Part shown: positions 24,659 through 34,527 of the stretch, piece after piece | Numbering within the stretch: the stretch's first letter is position 1 | Layout of the letters: every line of letters starts with the position of its first letter | Assembly: GCA_009692845.1 (NCBI GenBank) | Contig: SHYK01000002.1 | Location: 1 to 64,000, forward strand | Direction: 5' to 3' | DNA from: Chloroflexota bacterium | GTDB lineage: Bacteria > Chloroflexota > UBA6077 > SHYK01 | DNA length: 64,000 nt | Program-made: the position numbers and the translations under genes | The notes under the pieces: model-generated | Database searches by the model: none | The model's input: only the letters and a program-made list of their open reading frames with translations | What the model was told of the DNA's origin: nothing

Positions 24659-25410
24659 CCCTATCCGAGACCGAGCAGCCGGACTCGACCGACCGACCGT
24701 GGGTCTTGCCTAGGCACGTTGCAATCATCATGGACGGCAACGGACGCTGGGCGGCCGAACGAGGACTCTCTCGGGTGGAGGGTCACCGCGCGGGGACTGA
24801 GAATGTACGGGGGGTGATCGGGACCTGCCTCGACTGGGACATCGAGGTCCTGACCCTTTACGCTTTCTCTACCGAGAATTGGTTGAGGCCCCGCGATGAA
24901 ATCAACTCCTTGTTTTCGATCTTGGGCGATGTAATCGATCGTGAAACGGATGAGCTGCGTCGGGTTGGCGTCCGCGTCCGCCACCTGGGAAGCCTCGATG
25001 GGGTGCCGGAATCGCTCGCCGATCGGGTCCGCTACGCGGTCGCGGCCACTCGGGACAACCATCGTCTGAGCTTGAACGTTGCCTTCAACTACGGCGCGCG
25101 AGTGGAAATCCTGCGGGCCGTTCGACGCATCGTCAACTGTGGGCTGAATCCCGCCGAGATCGACGAGGCGACCATTTCCGACAACCTCTACACCGCCGGG
25201 CAACCGGATCCCGATCTCATCATCCGGACCGCCGGCGAAATGCGGCTCAGTAACTTCTTGCTGTGGCAAGCGGCGTACGCGGAATACTGGTGCACCGAGG
25301 TGTATTGGCCGGACCTCACTCCAGAGCTTTTCCGTCGAGCCTTGCGCGACTTCAGTCGACGGCAGAGGCGCTTCGGGGGCTTGCCCGCTCCTGCTCCAGC
25401 AGGAACCTAG
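24655..25410 (+). CDS. uppS: Isoprenyl (undecaprenyl) diphosphate synthase
   Basis: 251 residues, GTG start overlapping frr by four bases. Cis-prenyltransferase motifs: HVAIIMDGNGRWAAERGLSR with the catalytic Asp, GHRAGTENVRGVI, LYAFSTENWLRPRDE and a C-terminal RTAGEMRLSNFLLWQAAYAE. It makes the C55 lipid carrier for peptidoglycan and glycan export, matching the neighbouring cdsA and dxr genes in envelope and isoprenoid synthesis. Confidence 0.95.
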   Translation: MTLSETEQPDSTDRPWVLPRHVAIIMDGNGRWAAERGLSRVEGHRAGTENVRGVIGTCLDWDIEVLTLYAFSTENWLRPRDEINSLFSILGDVIDRETDELRRVGVRVRHLGSLDGVPESLADRVRYAVAATRDNHRLSLNVAFNYGARVEILRAVRRIVNCGLNPAEIDEATISDNLYTAGQPDPDLIIRTAGEMRLSNFLLWQAAYAEYWCTEVYWPDLTPELFRRALRDFSRRQRRFGGLPAPAPAGT

Positions 25411-25454
25411 AGACCGGCGATCCTGGAGCTACTCCTTCGTGCGGTCCGAGCACA

Positions 25455-26321
25455 GTGAATCGGGTCGCGCCGTCAAACGATTCAGAACCTACCCCAGCCT
25501 CACCGCCAGCCGGGCATCAGGTCCGTAATCGTCTGCTCACTGCGGCAGTCGGCGGGCCGGCAGTGCTGCTCTGCACTCTGGCCGGCGGTTGGTGGTTCAC
25601 TGGAATGGTCTACGCGGTCGCGATGTTGGCGGCCTGGGAATGGGGCATGCTTCAACGGATATCTGCCCGCTTGCTTCCGCCGCTTGGGGTGCTGTCCGCG
25701 TTGGTGTTCCCGGTCGCGATTTCAATCCACGAACCTGCCTTTGCGCCCATCGCTTTCGGCGTTCTGATGTGCCTCGGAGTGGCCCTTCTTCCGCACGACG
25801 AGTCAGCTAGCGAGCTTCTCTCCGCCGGCGCCCTGACCGTGGTCGGGGCGATCTACATTGGGGCATTGTTGACTCCGAGCATTCTGCTCAGGGATGCGCC
25901 AGACGGCGTGGTGTGGGTGTTGACCATTATTCTCGCAACCTGGGCTTGCGACACGGCCGCGTATGCGATCGGGCGCCGCTGGGGCCGCAGAAAGCTGGCC
26001 CCGCCCATCAGCCCGCAGAAAACGGTAGAGGGAACCGTCGCCGGACTCGTCGGGGCGGTCGCCATCGGGGCGAGTATGATGGCTCTCTTGCCGCTATTCG
26101 GATATTCGGAATTCGGACCAAAGCTCGTGGGCCTCGGTTTGGTGGTGGGGCTGAGCGCGGTAGGTGGAGACTTGCTTGAATCGGCCGTAAAGCGAAGGCT
26201 GGGAGTCAAGGATGCGGGGTGGATGTTGCCCGGCCATGGCGGAATCTTGGATCGAATCGATGGCCTGTTGCCTGCGCTTTCTTTTGGCTTTCTCTACGTT
26301 AGGGCATGGGGCAATGTGTAG
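25455..26321 (+). CDS. cdsA: Phosphatidate cytidylyltransferase
   Basis: 288 residues if read from GTG 25455; the frame is open to 25263 but that stretch lies inside uppS and lacks family similarity. Multiple hydrophobic helices, and the C-terminal CDS signature ESAVKRRLGVKDAGWMLPGHGGILDRIDGLLPAL with the Lys-Asp and Asp-Arg-Asp metal and CTP-binding residues. It forms CDP-diacylglycerol from phosphatidate in the membrane. Confidence 0.93.
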   Translation: MNRVAPSNDSEPTPASPPAGHQVRNRLLTAAVGGPAVLLCTLAGGWWFTGMVYAVAMLAAWEWGMLQRISARLLPPLGVLSALVFPVAISIHEPAFAPIAFGVLMCLGVALLPHDESASELLSAGALTVVGAIYIGALLTPSILLRDAPDGVVWVLTIILATWACDTAAYAIGRRWGRRKLAPPISPQKTVEGTVAGLVGAVAIGASMMALLPLFGYSEFGPKLVGLGLVVGLSAVGGDLLESAVKRRLGVKDAGWMLPGHGGILDRIDGLLPALSFGFLYVRAWGNV

Positions 26322-26330
26322 GCGTCCTTT

Positions 26331-27539
26331 ATGAAACGCCTCGTGGTTCTCGGAAGCACCGGTTCAATAGGAACCCAAACCCTCAATCTGGTCGCGCGGC
26401 TTCGGGATGAATACCAGGTGGTGGGGCTGGGGGCCGGGCACTGGTCGCCGAGCCTGAGCAGCCAGGTTGCCGAATGGCAGCCCAGCCACGTGGCGGTGGC
26501 GTCGCCGGCCCCGGCTCCCCCCGGTGACGGAATCACCATCCTTCGCGGATCAGAATCTCTCGAAGCCATGGTGGAGGAGCTTGCCCCCGACGTTCTCGTG
26601 GTGGGAACCCCGGGTCTGGTTGCCCTCGGAGCGTGCATCGCCTCGCTCCGCCAGGGAGCTATCGTCCTGATTGCCAACAAGGAAACGCTGGTTAGCGCGG
26701 GCTCGGTGGTCAGCGAGGCCGCCAGGTTGTATGGAGGGACCGTCATCCCGGTCGACTCTGAGCATAGTGGGATCTGGCAGTGTTTGCGAGGCGAGCGCAT
26801 GAGCAGCGTCAGCGAGCTCGTGCTGACCTCTTCGGGGGGCGCTCTCCGCGACCGGCCGCTCGCCGAGCTCCGCTTCGCCACGGCTCAGGAAGCTTTGCGG
26901 CATCCGACCTGGAGCATGGGCCCTAAGATAACGGTAGATTCGGCAACCCTCATGAACAAGGGGCTGGAGATCATCGAGGCAAGTTGGCTGTTTGGGGTGC
27001 CCGCCTCGCGGGTTTCGGTCGTGCTTCACCGGCAAAGCATCGTCCATGCGCTGGTCGAATTCAAAGACGGCTCACTGAAAGCGCAGCTATCCGTCCCGGA
27101 CATGCGGTTGGCCATCCTCTATGGATTGAGCTACCCGGAGCGTCCCAATGTGGATCTCCCCCGGCTTGATCTGGTCGGAGCAGGTGCGCTGACGTTTGAG
27201 GCTATCGACGAGGATCGATATCCGGCGGTTGCCCTGTCCCGCCAGGCGGCCGGGGCGGGCGGGACCTATCCGGCCGTTCTGAACGCCGCCAACGAGGTGG
27301 CGGTCGAGCAGTTCCTCCACGGAGCAATAGGCTTCATGGACATCGTCTCCCTCGTGAAGGAAACTTTGGGCGGCCACCAGTCGGGCTGGGAAACCGATCT
27401 GCCTTCGGTGATCGATGCTGACCGGTGGGCCCGGGAGGCGTGCCGCGGCTTGCTGGACCGCCACTCGTACTCGATCGGAGTCTCAATTCGCAGCCGGGAC
27501 TCCGCAACCGCACAATTGGAAGGGAGACTAGAAAGCTAG
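26331..27539 (+). CDS. dxr: 1-deoxy-D-xylulose 5-phosphate reductoisomerase
   Basis: 402 residues. NADPH-binding LVVLGSTGSIGTQTLNLV at the N-terminus, LIANKETLVSAG, the metal-binding PVDSEHSGIWQCL, SSGGALRD and the ATLMNKGLEIIEA segment are all present. It commits the non-mevalonate isoprenoid pathway, supplying precursors for uppS upstream. It is followed after one base by rseP. Confidence 0.96.
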   Translation: MKRLVVLGSTGSIGTQTLNLVARLRDEYQVVGLGAGHWSPSLSSQVAEWQPSHVAVASPAPAPPGDGITILRGSESLEAMVEELAPDVLVVGTPGLVALGACIASLRQGAIVLIANKETLVSAGSVVSEAARLYGGTVIPVDSEHSGIWQCLRGERMSSVSELVLTSSGGALRDRPLAELRFATAQEALRHPTWSMGPKITVDSATLMNKGLEIIEASWLFGVPASRVSVVLHRQSIVHALVEFKDGSLKAQLSVPDMRLAILYGLSYPERPNVDLPRLDLVGAGALTFEAIDEDRYPAVALSRQAAGAGGTYPAVLNAANEVAVEQFLHGAIGFMDIVSLVKETLGGHQSGWETDLPSVIDADRWAREACRGLLDRHSYSIGVSIRSRDSATAQLEGRLES

Positions 27540-27540
27540 C

Positions 27541-28608
27541 TTGGAACGATTGGCAATCATCCCAATCTTGGGATTTCTCATCGTGGCCCACGAGCTCGGT
27601 CATTTCGTCGTGGCTCGACTGTGCGGAGTGGTGGTGGAAGAATTCGCGATTGGTTTCCCGCCCCGTCTGCTCAGTAGGGTCATTGGCGGTGTGCGTTACT
27701 CGCTCAATTCAATCCCCTTCGGAGCCTACGTTCGCCTTCTGGGCGAGGATGACCCCGCCGCGACTGGTAGCTTCGCCAGCAAAGCCAAGCTGCCTCGAGC
27801 ACTGATTTTGGCGGCTGGTTCGGGGGTGAACCTGCTCGTTGCGGTACTTGCCTTTGCACTCGCCTATGGGACGGGATGGCCCGACAACTCGAATCTCTCG
27901 ATTCGGGTGGCTGAGGTGGTGGCTGGCTCCCCGGGGGATCTGGCTGGGTTGAGGGTGGGGGATATCATCCGGTCGGTCGGGGACAAAGTGGTCAGAACCC
28001 CGAGCGACCTGCGGGACTCTCTTGAGGCCTCCCCCGGCCAGCCGGTTCCGGTGACCATTGACCGGGAGGGCACTGAATCAACTCTCAAGGTCGTGCCTAG
28101 GAAGGAGTGGCCGGAAGGCCAGGGGCCGGTCGGGATTCGATTGGAGGTTCGGGCGCTGCCCACCGCCCACGATCCCATCTCCTCGTTGGGTTTTGGGGTC
28201 AAGCAGGCTCTACAGATCGTCGGGTTGACCCTGATGGCGCCGGCCATGGCGATCCACGGCGATCTGCCCCTGGATGCCGTGCGCCCGATCGGGCTACCCG
28301 GGATGAGCCAGCTCGCCGCTGAAGCGACCACCGCCGTTGTGCAGTCTGGCTGGATATTCCCGGTGCTCATGCTTACGGGCGTGTTCAGCGCCGGCCTGGC
28401 TGTGGCCAACTTGCTGCCCCTGCCTGCGCTGGATGGTGGCCGGCTCTTCTTTATCCTCGTCGAGGCGATCCGGGGTCGACGAATCGCTCCGGAACGAGAA
28501 GGCATGATCCATGCCGCGGGACTCATGTTGCTCCTCTCTCTCATGATTGCCATATCTTTCTACGACGTTCTCCAGCCTGTCCCCGCCATCGATTGGGGTC
28601 TCCCTTAA
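27541..28608 (+). CDS. rseP: Site-2 (M50) zinc metalloprotease RseP-like
   Basis: 355 residues from TTG 27541. The zinc motif HELGH is in the first helix (AHELGHFVVARLCGVVVEEF), a PDZ domain spans about residues 120-200 (SPGDLAGLRVGDIIRSVG), and the second ligand region LPLPALDGGRLFFILVEAIRG is in the penultimate helix. It cuts membrane-anchored regulators within the bilayer. Placement after dxr is the common bacterial order; ispG, often next, is absent here. Confidence 0.94.
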   Translation: MERLAIIPILGFLIVAHELGHFVVARLCGVVVEEFAIGFPPRLLSRVIGGVRYSLNSIPFGAYVRLLGEDDPAATGSFASKAKLPRALILAAGSGVNLLVAVLAFALAYGTGWPDNSNLSIRVAEVVAGSPGDLAGLRVGDIIRSVGDKVVRTPSDLRDSLEASPGQPVPVTIDREGTESTLKVVPRKEWPEGQGPVGIRLEVRALPTAHDPISSLGFGVKQALQIVGLTLMAPAMAIHGDLPLDAVRPIGLPGMSQLAAEATTAVVQSGWIFPVLMLTGVFSAGLAVANLLPLPALDGGRLFFILVEAIRGRRIAPEREGMIHAAGLMLLLSLMIAISFYDVLQPVPAIDWGLP

Positions 28609-28709
28609 AAGCGGCCGGGCCGGGGCAACCGCCGCCTCTACCCGATTCCCGAGGCCTGCCCGGGCCAAGCATCAGTCACGCTGAGCGCGGTTTTGGGCGT
28701 TTCCACGCA

Positions 28710-28718
28710 TGATATAAT
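28710..28718 (+). promoter_or_regulatory. Extended -10 promoter of the nusA operon
   Basis: TGATATAAT combines the TGn extension with a perfect TATAAT; a weak TTTTGG lies 16 bases further upstream. Transcription would begin near 28725, leaving a leader of about 85 nt that holds a terminator-like hairpin before nusA. Confidence 0.65.
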
Positions 28719-28746
28719 CTTGGCTGAACCGAATGATGCTGTGGAG

Positions 28747-28773
28747 AAGTGGGAATGAACTCCCACTTTTTTA
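28747..28773 (+). terminator. Terminator/attenuator hairpin in the nusA leader
   Basis: Arms AAGTGGGA and TCCCACTT (eight perfect pairs, six-base loop) run directly into TTTTTATT. It sits between the extended -10 promoter and the nusA ATG, so it is placed to attenuate the operon rather than to end rseP alone. A similar GTGGG hairpin commonly precedes rimP-nusA operons. Confidence 0.7.
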
Positions 28774-28810
28774 TTGTGCGCGGGTTTTTTGAACCGGAGC
28801 AGAAAGCGAC

Positions 28811-30085
28811 ATGAAGGGCGAATTTCTCGCGGCGATCAACATGCTCTCTGCTGAACGGGGGGTGTCCGCCGATGTGGTCGTCGAGGCCATGGAGAGTGCA
28901 CTGGTCGCGGCGTACAAACGGAACACCAGCGAGACCACCGAAGTCGTAGCACACATCGACCCGGGAACGGGCGAGACCAAAGTGCTCGTGCAGAAGACCG
29001 TGGTCGATGGGGCTGGTGGCCCAGATGAAATCCAGTTCGATGCTGCCCAAAAGCTCGACCCCGAAGCGATCGTGGGTGGCATGGTCTGGGAAGAAGTCCC
29101 ACCCGTCTCGCTGGGGAGAATTGCCGCCCAGGGCGTCAAGCAGCACATCGCACAGAAACTCCGCGAGGCCGAGCGAAAGCGGGTCTACGACGAATTCGCG
29201 GAACGCACCGGCGAAATTTTGCATGCACTCGTTCAACGAATAGAGGCGCGCACCGTTATCCTGGAGCTGGGCAAGACGGAAGCCGTGATGCCTCCGCCCG
29301 AGCAAGTCCCCACTGAGCGGTACTACCCTGGCCAGCGGCTGCGCGTGTATCTGGTGGACGTGGTCGATAGCCACAGAGGCCCCCAGCTATTGGTCTCTCG
29401 GTCGCACAAGATGATGATCAAAAGACTCCTGGAGCAAGAGGTGCCGGAGATCTTCAACGGGAGCGTAGAGATCAAGGCCATCGCGCGGGAACCCGGTGCG
29501 CGATCGAAGGTCGCGGTCACCGCCCGGGAAGAAGGGATTGATCCGGTCGGCTCTTGCGTGGGGATGCGCGGTGTCCGCATCCAGAATATCGTGAACGAGC
29601 TGAGCGGGGAAAAGATCGACATCATACCCTGGGACGGGGACCCGGCCGTGTTTGTCGCATCGGCGTTGAGCCCGGCTCAGGTGCTCCAGGTCACAATAGA
29701 TGAAGATTCGAAGACCGCGACAGTGGTCGTACCGGAGCGACAGCTTTCGCTCGCGATTGGGCGGGAGGGGCAGAATGCCCGCTTGGCCGCTCGTCTCACG
29801 AATTGGCGAATAGATATCAAATCAGATGTCGTCGCTGCGACTGCCGGTATCTGGAGTGGTCCGACCGAGCCGTCCCTACTTACGGTGGTGGCAGCCCTCG
29901 CGGACGTGCCCACAGCAGCGGCCGTTGATCTGGAGCCTACAGACGTGCCCGTAGCCAGCCCGGTTGATCTGGGCCTTACGGAAGTCGACGTTTCAAACGG
30001 ACCGGAGGAGCAGTCTGAACCGGGAGATTCGATCGCGATGATCGCAGAGCAGGTTCCCGCTGGGGCGGAGCCCGGTGAAGCCTAA
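28811..30085 (+). CDS. nusA: Transcription termination/antitermination factor NusA
   Basis: 424 residues. The N-terminal RNA-polymerase-binding domain ([20 protein letters not shown]), an S1 domain ([22 protein letters not shown]), and two KH domains ([37 protein letters not shown]) are in order; the acidic C-terminal repeats of proteobacterial NusA are lacking, and a variable low-complexity tail follows. rimP, which usually precedes nusA, is not present. The preceding leader has a terminator hairpin, suggesting attenuation, possibly by NusA itself. Confidence 0.96.
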   Translation: MKGEFLAAINMLSAERGVSADVVVEAMESALVAAYKRNTSETTEVVAHIDPGTGETKVLVQKTVVDGAGGPDEIQFDAAQKLDPEAIVGGMVWEEVPPVSLGRIAAQGVKQHIAQKLREAERKRVYDEFAERTGEILHALVQRIEARTVILELGKTEAVMPPPEQVPTERYYPGQRLRVYLVDVVDSHRGPQLLVSRSHKMMIKRLLEQEVPEIFNGSVEIKAIAREPGARSKVAVTAREEGIDPVGSCVGMRGVRIQNIVNELSGEKIDIIPWDGDPAVFVASALSPAQVLQVTIDEDSKTATVVVPERQLSLAIGREGQNARLAARLTNWRIDIKSDVVAATAGIWSGPTEPSLLTVVAALADVPTAAAVDLEPTDVPVASPVDLGLTEVDVSNGPEEQSEPGDSIAMIAEQVPAGAEPGEA

Positions 30086-30374
30086 GTACACTCCCATCCG
30101 GACTTGCACCGGTTGCCGCGAAGAATATCCGAAGCGCGAGTTGGTGCGGGTGGTGCATGGGCTGGACGGATCAATCGGGGTCGATCCGACCGGGAAACAA
30201 AACGGGCGTGGCGCCTATGTCTGTCGCAGTCCGGAGTGTTGGGAGAAGGCATTGCACGGAGGATCGTTGGCCCGCGCGTTGAAGGCCCCAATCAGCGTTG
30301 AAGACCGCGCAGGGCTCGAAATGGCCCGTGAACAGGCATTCGCGACCGAAAAATTGACCAAAGGACCAAAGTGA
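30075..30374 (+). CDS. ylxR: YlxR-family RNA-binding protein
   Basis: 99 residues; the GTG overlaps the end of nusA by 11 bp. The DUF448 signatures [21 protein letters not shown] and [13 protein letters not shown] are clear. Proteins of this family bind nucleic acid and have been linked to RNase P and to transcription control; the fixed place is between nusA and infB, as here. Confidence 0.92.
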   Translation: MKPKYTPIRTCTGCREEYPKRELVRVVHGLDGSIGVDPTGKQNGRGAYVCRSPECWEKALHGGSLARALKAPISVEDRAGLEMAREQAFATEKLTKGPK

Positions 30375-32236
30375 GAAATCGGCCACCGCCTCGTCGACCA
30401 AACCGTCCCGCCCCTCGGGTCAACCGAAACACCGAAGTGGCGACCCGGGAACCGCCCGCTGTAGCTGCACCGGTCATTCCAGCCGGACCCGTCTCACTGC
30501 CCCCCGCTCTCACGGTAAAAGAGCTGGCCGAACGATTGACTGTGAGCGCGGCCGGCGTAATCAGGGAGTTGCTGAAAAACGGTGTCATTGCCGGCATCAA
30601 TCAAACCATTGATTTCGATACGGCAACCATTGTCGCGACCGATCTCGGATTCGAGGTCCGAGAGATGGATCTCGAAGTGTTTGCTCAACCCGACCAGGAA
30701 GAGGAAAACGACGAATCGTTGGTCCCACGTCCGCCGGTCGTGACCGTGCTGGGACACGTTGACCATGGGAAAACTAGCCTGCTCGATACGATCCGCAGAA
30801 CCAATGTGGTTGCGGGCGAAGCGGGTGGCATTACCCAGCACATCGGTGCGTACCAGGTCGAGACTCATGGGCAACGAATCACTTTTATCGACACTCCAGG
30901 CCACGAGGCATTTACTGCCATGCGTGCCCGCGGCGCGAGTGTGACTGACATCGCCATCCTCGTGGTGGCTGCCGACGACGGCGTGATGGCCCAGACTCGG
31001 GAAGCAGCCGATCATGCGAAAGCGGCCGGCGTACCCATCGTCGTCGCGCTAAATAAGATCGATCGGCCCGGCTTGAACATCGATAGGGTGAAGCAGCAGT
31101 TGGTAGAGATCGGCCTCGTCATCGAGGAGTACGGGGGGGACACGGTATGCGTCCCGGTTTCAGCCCGAACCGGCGAGGGGGTGGACGCCCTCCTCGACAA
31201 CCTCCTCGTGGTGGCCGAGATGGGCAACCATCGGGCCAACCCCAATCGCTCGGCGCTGGGGGTCGTTATCGAGGCGAAGCTTGATAAGGCTCGAGGCCCC
31301 GTCGCAACGGTGCTGGTCCAAAATGGCACGCTCCACGTGGGCGATGTGATCGCCGCTGGGGCGGCTTCGGGGCGCATCAAGGCGCTATTCACTGACAAAG
31401 GGAAGCGGATCCGAGCAGCCGAACCGGCCATGCCAGTGGAAGTGCTCGGGTTGGATACGGTGCCTGAGGCCGGGGATCACTTCCAGGCTATTGGAGACGA
31501 GCGTACCGCCCGGATCGTGGCCCAGGCGGCTCGACGAACCGCGGAGTTGAAAGCACTTGGAACCCGAGTTCCAATGATCGACCTCAGTCTGGGGGTCATA
31601 GTCACCACAGATCTCAATCTGATCGTCAAGGCTGATGTGCGGGGATCGCTAGAAGCCGTGCTTTCTTCCATACAGGCGATTTCGGAACAGTCGGTCATCC
31701 TGGACGAGATCCACACCAAGATCGTGCGTTCTGACACCGGCAATATCACGGAGTCCGATGTTATGCTCGCCGCCGCCACTGAGGCTGTTCTGGTCGGGTT
31801 CAACGTCCGAGTGGAGCCCGGAGCCCGTCGGGTAGCTGACGCCCAAAGCGTCGACATACGCCTCTATGGGGTCATCTACCATTTGATCGAGGATCTGGAG
31901 CGAATGCTCCGCGGAATGCTGGCCCCCGAATACCGAGAGGTCGTTACCGGCCATGCCGAGGTCCGCCAGGTTTTCAAGGTCGGGCGAAACCAGGCGGCGG
32001 GTTCCTACCTAACCTCTGGATCGATCAGCCGGAACTCGGATGTCCGTGTCCTGCGAAAGGGCCAAAGCGTCTTTGCCGGGCGGGTCCAGGGCCTCAAAAG
32101 GTTCAAAGAGGACGTCCGTGAGGTGCAGACCGGCTACGAATGCGGAATCAGCGTAGACGGCTTCTCGGAGTTCGAAGAGGGAGACATCATAGAGGCCTAC
32201 AGCAGGGAGCTTGTGAGTCCTTCGGGATTGAGTTAA
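30371..32236 (+). CDS. infB: Translation initiation factor IF-2
   Basis: 621 residues with a GTG start overlapping ylxR by four bases; a short N-terminal region compared with the ~890 residues of E. coli. Domain order: IF2_N ([21 protein letters not shown]), GTPase ([30 protein letters not shown]), domains II-IV with the fMet-tRNA-binding C2 end. It places initiator tRNA on the 30S subunit. Confidence 0.97.
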   Translation: MRNRPPPRRPNRPAPRVNRNTEVATREPPAVAAPVIPAGPVSLPPALTVKELAERLTVSAAGVIRELLKNGVIAGINQTIDFDTATIVATDLGFEVREMDLEVFAQPDQEEENDESLVPRPPVVTVLGHVDHGKTSLLDTIRRTNVVAGEAGGITQHIGAYQVETHGQRITFIDTPGHEAFTAMRARGASVTDIAILVVAADDGVMAQTREAADHAKAAGVPIVVALNKIDRPGLNIDRVKQQLVEIGLVIEEYGGDTVCVPVSARTGEGVDALLDNLLVVAEMGNHRANPNRSALGVVIEAKLDKARGPVATVLVQNGTLHVGDVIAAGAASGRIKALFTDKGKRIRAAEPAMPVEVLGLDTVPEAGDHFQAIGDERTARIVAQAARRTAELKALGTRVPMIDLSLGVIVTTDLNLIVKADVRGSLEAVLSSIQAISEQSVILDEIHTKIVRSDTGNITESDVMLAAATEAVLVGFNVRVEPGARRVADAQSVDIRLYGVIYHLIEDLERMLRGMLAPEYREVVTGHAEVRQVFKVGRNQAAGSYLTSGSISRNSDVRVLRKGQSVFAGRVQGLKRFKEDVREVQTGYECGISVDGFSEFEEGDIIEAYSRELVSPSGLS

Positions 32237-32583
32237 TGCCCAGCCACCGGATGCCCCGCCTCAACGACCTGATCCGGGATGAAATATCCGAGCTGCTTAT
32301 GCATCAGACGCGCGACCCGCGACTCCAGCGGATGATCAGCGTGACTGGGGTCGAGACGGCCCCAGACCTGACCTCCTCGAAGATATTCGTAAGTGTGCTC
32401 GGGACTGACGAAGAGGCTGAAGAGACTCTAAAGCTGATGAAGCGAGCGAGCTCATTTTTCCGTCGGGAGCTTGCCGCTCGGCTCAACTTGAGGCGGACCC
32501 CGGAGCTCGACTTTCGGCTCGACAAGTCCATAGCCCAGGGGGCGCGGATTAACCTGTTGCTGCGGGAGATCCAGAGTGCCTGA
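32236..32583 (+). CDS. rbfA: 30S ribosome-binding factor A
   Basis: 115 residues from ATG 32236, whose first base is the last base of the infB stop (TAATG). KH-like fold: RMPRLNDLIRDEISELLMHQTRDPRL, then MISVTGVETAPDLTSSKIFVSV. It is a late 16S maturation and cold-adaptation factor. The upstream frame extension is inside infB and is discarded. Confidence 0.93.
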   Translation: MPSHRMPRLNDLIRDEISELLMHQTRDPRLQRMISVTGVETAPDLTSSKIFVSVLGTDEEAEETLKLMKRASSFFRRELAARLNLRRTPELDFRLDKSIAQGARINLLLREIQSA

Positions 32584-33613
32584 CGACTCGTTTGGAGAGT
32601 ACGGCTATCGCCCTCCAATGCGGCTTCAGGACGCGCTGGCCGGGTGTAACCGGGTTTTTCTTACTGCGCATCTCGATCCGGACCCCGATGGATTGGGTTC
32701 GGTCATGGGGCTTTTCCACGTCCTGAAAAAAGAGGGGTGGAATGCGGTGCCGGTGTGTGTGGGCCGGTTGCACTCATTCGCGGTGAGCCTGCCCGGGATC
32801 GAGGACGTAGTCAAGTTTCCCAGCCGGATCAACGGCCGACCGCCTCAGCCAATCATGTCCGCTGGCGATGCCCTCATCGTTTGTGACACTCCGGTCGTGT
32901 CGCGGATGGCGGCCTTTTATGACGTCCATCAGACGATTTTGGCGGAAGGCCCATTGATCAATATTGATCACCATGTCACCAACCAGGCGTTTGGCACCCA
33001 CAATTTCGTCAATCCGAAGGCTGGGGCTAGCGCTGAGGTGATCTGCGACATTCTGGATGCGAGTGACATGAGCTTGAACGCCGATTCCGCGAAGTGCCTG
33101 ATGACGGCGCTGGTCGCGGATACGCAGGGGTTCCGTACCGAGAATACCTCCCCCCACAGTCTGGCCTTGGCCCAGCGGCTGTGGGAGGCCGGCGCCCCGA
33201 TGTTTCCAGTGGCTCAGCTCATCTTCTCTTCACGCCCGATTTCGTTCCTTCGGTTGTGGGGCGCCGCCATGGATAACATGGGGGCGGAAGACGGCATCGT
33301 GTGGGCCAGTGTGACTGAGCGCATGCTGGAGAACACCGGCGCGACCATGGAAGAGTCAGAGGGCCTGGTGGACTTCCTGCTCAATTGCCGGGAGGCTCGG
33401 GCCGCCGTCGTATTCAAAGAACAGAATGGCGAGACGAAGGTCAGTGTGCGCACCGTGCCTGGAGTGGACGCCGTCCACATCGTGAGCGTTTTCGGTGGTG
33501 GCGGGCATCAGCGCGCGGCCGGCTGCACGATCAGCAGCGACCCCGAGCACGCGGTAAAGCAGCTCATACCGGTGGCGCGCAACGAGATCAAAACCGGGGG
33601 TCGTCGCGCATAA
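32576..33613 (+). CDS. nrnA: DHH/DHHA1 phosphoesterase (NrnA-like oligoribonuclease/pAp phosphatase)
   Basis: 345 residues, GTG start overlapping rbfA by eight bases. Motifs: AHLDPDPDGLGSVMGL, CDTPVVSRMA, NIDHHVTNQAFG (DHH) and the DHHA1 end GGGHQRAAGCTIS. NrnA proteins degrade nanoRNA and pAp, and some hydrolyse pApA from c-di-AMP; a c-di-AMP cyclase gene is 15 kb downstream. Its position between rbfA and truB is typical for Gram-positive-like clusters. Confidence 0.93.
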   Translation: MPDDSFGEYGYRPPMRLQDALAGCNRVFLTAHLDPDPDGLGSVMGLFHVLKKEGWNAVPVCVGRLHSFAVSLPGIEDVVKFPSRINGRPPQPIMSAGDALIVCDTPVVSRMAAFYDVHQTILAEGPLINIDHHVTNQAFGTHNFVNPKAGASAEVICDILDASDMSLNADSAKCLMTALVADTQGFRTENTSPHSLALAQRLWEAGAPMFPVAQLIFSSRPISFLRLWGAAMDNMGAEDGIVWASVTERMLENTGATMEESEGLVDFLLNCREARAAVVFKEQNGETKVSVRTVPGVDAVHIVSVFGGGGHQRAAGCTISSDPEHAVKQLIPVARNEIKTGGRRA

Positions 33614-33630
33614 GGGCCGCGAACTACGCA

Positions 33631-34527
33631 TTGGCGGGAACGGCGCGGAGCGGATTCCTCAACGTCTTGAAGGCGCCCGGCGAAACCTCCCATTCGGTAG
33701 TGGGCCGGATCCGTCGGCTCATCGGTCAGCGCCGCGTCGGGCACGCCGGAACCCTTGATCCTGCTGCGGCAGGGGTCTTACCCATCGCCGTCGGTAGCGC
33801 TACGCGCTTCACCATGGTGACCGGCTGGAATCTCAAAATTTACTGGGCGGATATCTGTTTCGGGAGCGCGACCGACACCGACGACGCCGAGGGGCGGGTC
33901 ATCGCTACGGCCGACGTGGAACATATCGGCTTGTCGCAAATAGAGGAGAGCCTAGGCTCTTTCTTGGGGGAGCTCGTCCAGCGGCCTCCAATCTACTCCG
34001 CAGTCCGAGTTGACGGACGTCGATCGTATCGCAATGCCCGATCCGGTTTGGCTCGGCCGCCGAAGGAACGGTCAGTGACGGTCGACGCGATTCGGATCGT
34101 GGGCTGGTCGGCGCCGATGCTCTCCGTGCTGGTCCAGTGTCGATCCGGAACCTACATTCGCTCGCTCGCCCGGGATTTGGGTGAGATACTGGGGAGCGCG
34201 GCGCATCTTGCCGCGCTGGTGCGACTCCGAGTGGGGCCATTTAGCATCATCGACGCGCTCTCTTATGAGGAGCTTGAAGCCGTGGCGAACCGCAACAGCT
34301 GGGACGAAATCCTCTGGCCGTCGGATGTACCCTTGCGGGGTGTGCCGGCGCTCTTTGCCTCTGAAGAGAGGGAACGGGATTTCGGGCACGGAAGGTTCTG
34401 GGCGGTCTCGACGAAGGGGACCGCCGGCCAGGCCAGAGTTTACGGGCACGATGGGGAGTTCCTCGGATTGGCAGACCGAATCGAGGAGCAGTGGCGCCCG
34501 TCGGTCGTCCTCGGATCGCCCACTTGA
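33631..34527 (+). CDS. truB: tRNA pseudouridine(55) synthase
   Basis: 298 residues from TTG 33631, which begins ALAGTARSGFLNVLKAPGETSH; the frame is open to 33385 but that part is inside nrnA. The catalytic Asp lies in VGHAGTLDPAAAGVLPIAVG, and KIYWADICFGSATDTDDAEG and CRSGTYIRSLARDLGEILG are family signatures. It makes psi-55 in the T-loop. Confidence 0.94.
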   Translation: MAGTARSGFLNVLKAPGETSHSVVGRIRRLIGQRRVGHAGTLDPAAAGVLPIAVGSATRFTMVTGWNLKIYWADICFGSATDTDDAEGRVIATADVEHIGLSQIEESLGSFLGELVQRPPIYSAVRVDGRRSYRNARSGLARPPKERSVTVDAIRIVGWSAPMLSVLVQCRSGTYIRSLARDLGEILGSAAHLAALVRLRVGPFSIIDALSYEELEAVANRNSWDEILWPSDVPLRGVPALFASEERERDFGHGRFWAVSTKGTAGQARVYGHDGEFLGLADRIEEQWRPSVVLGSPT

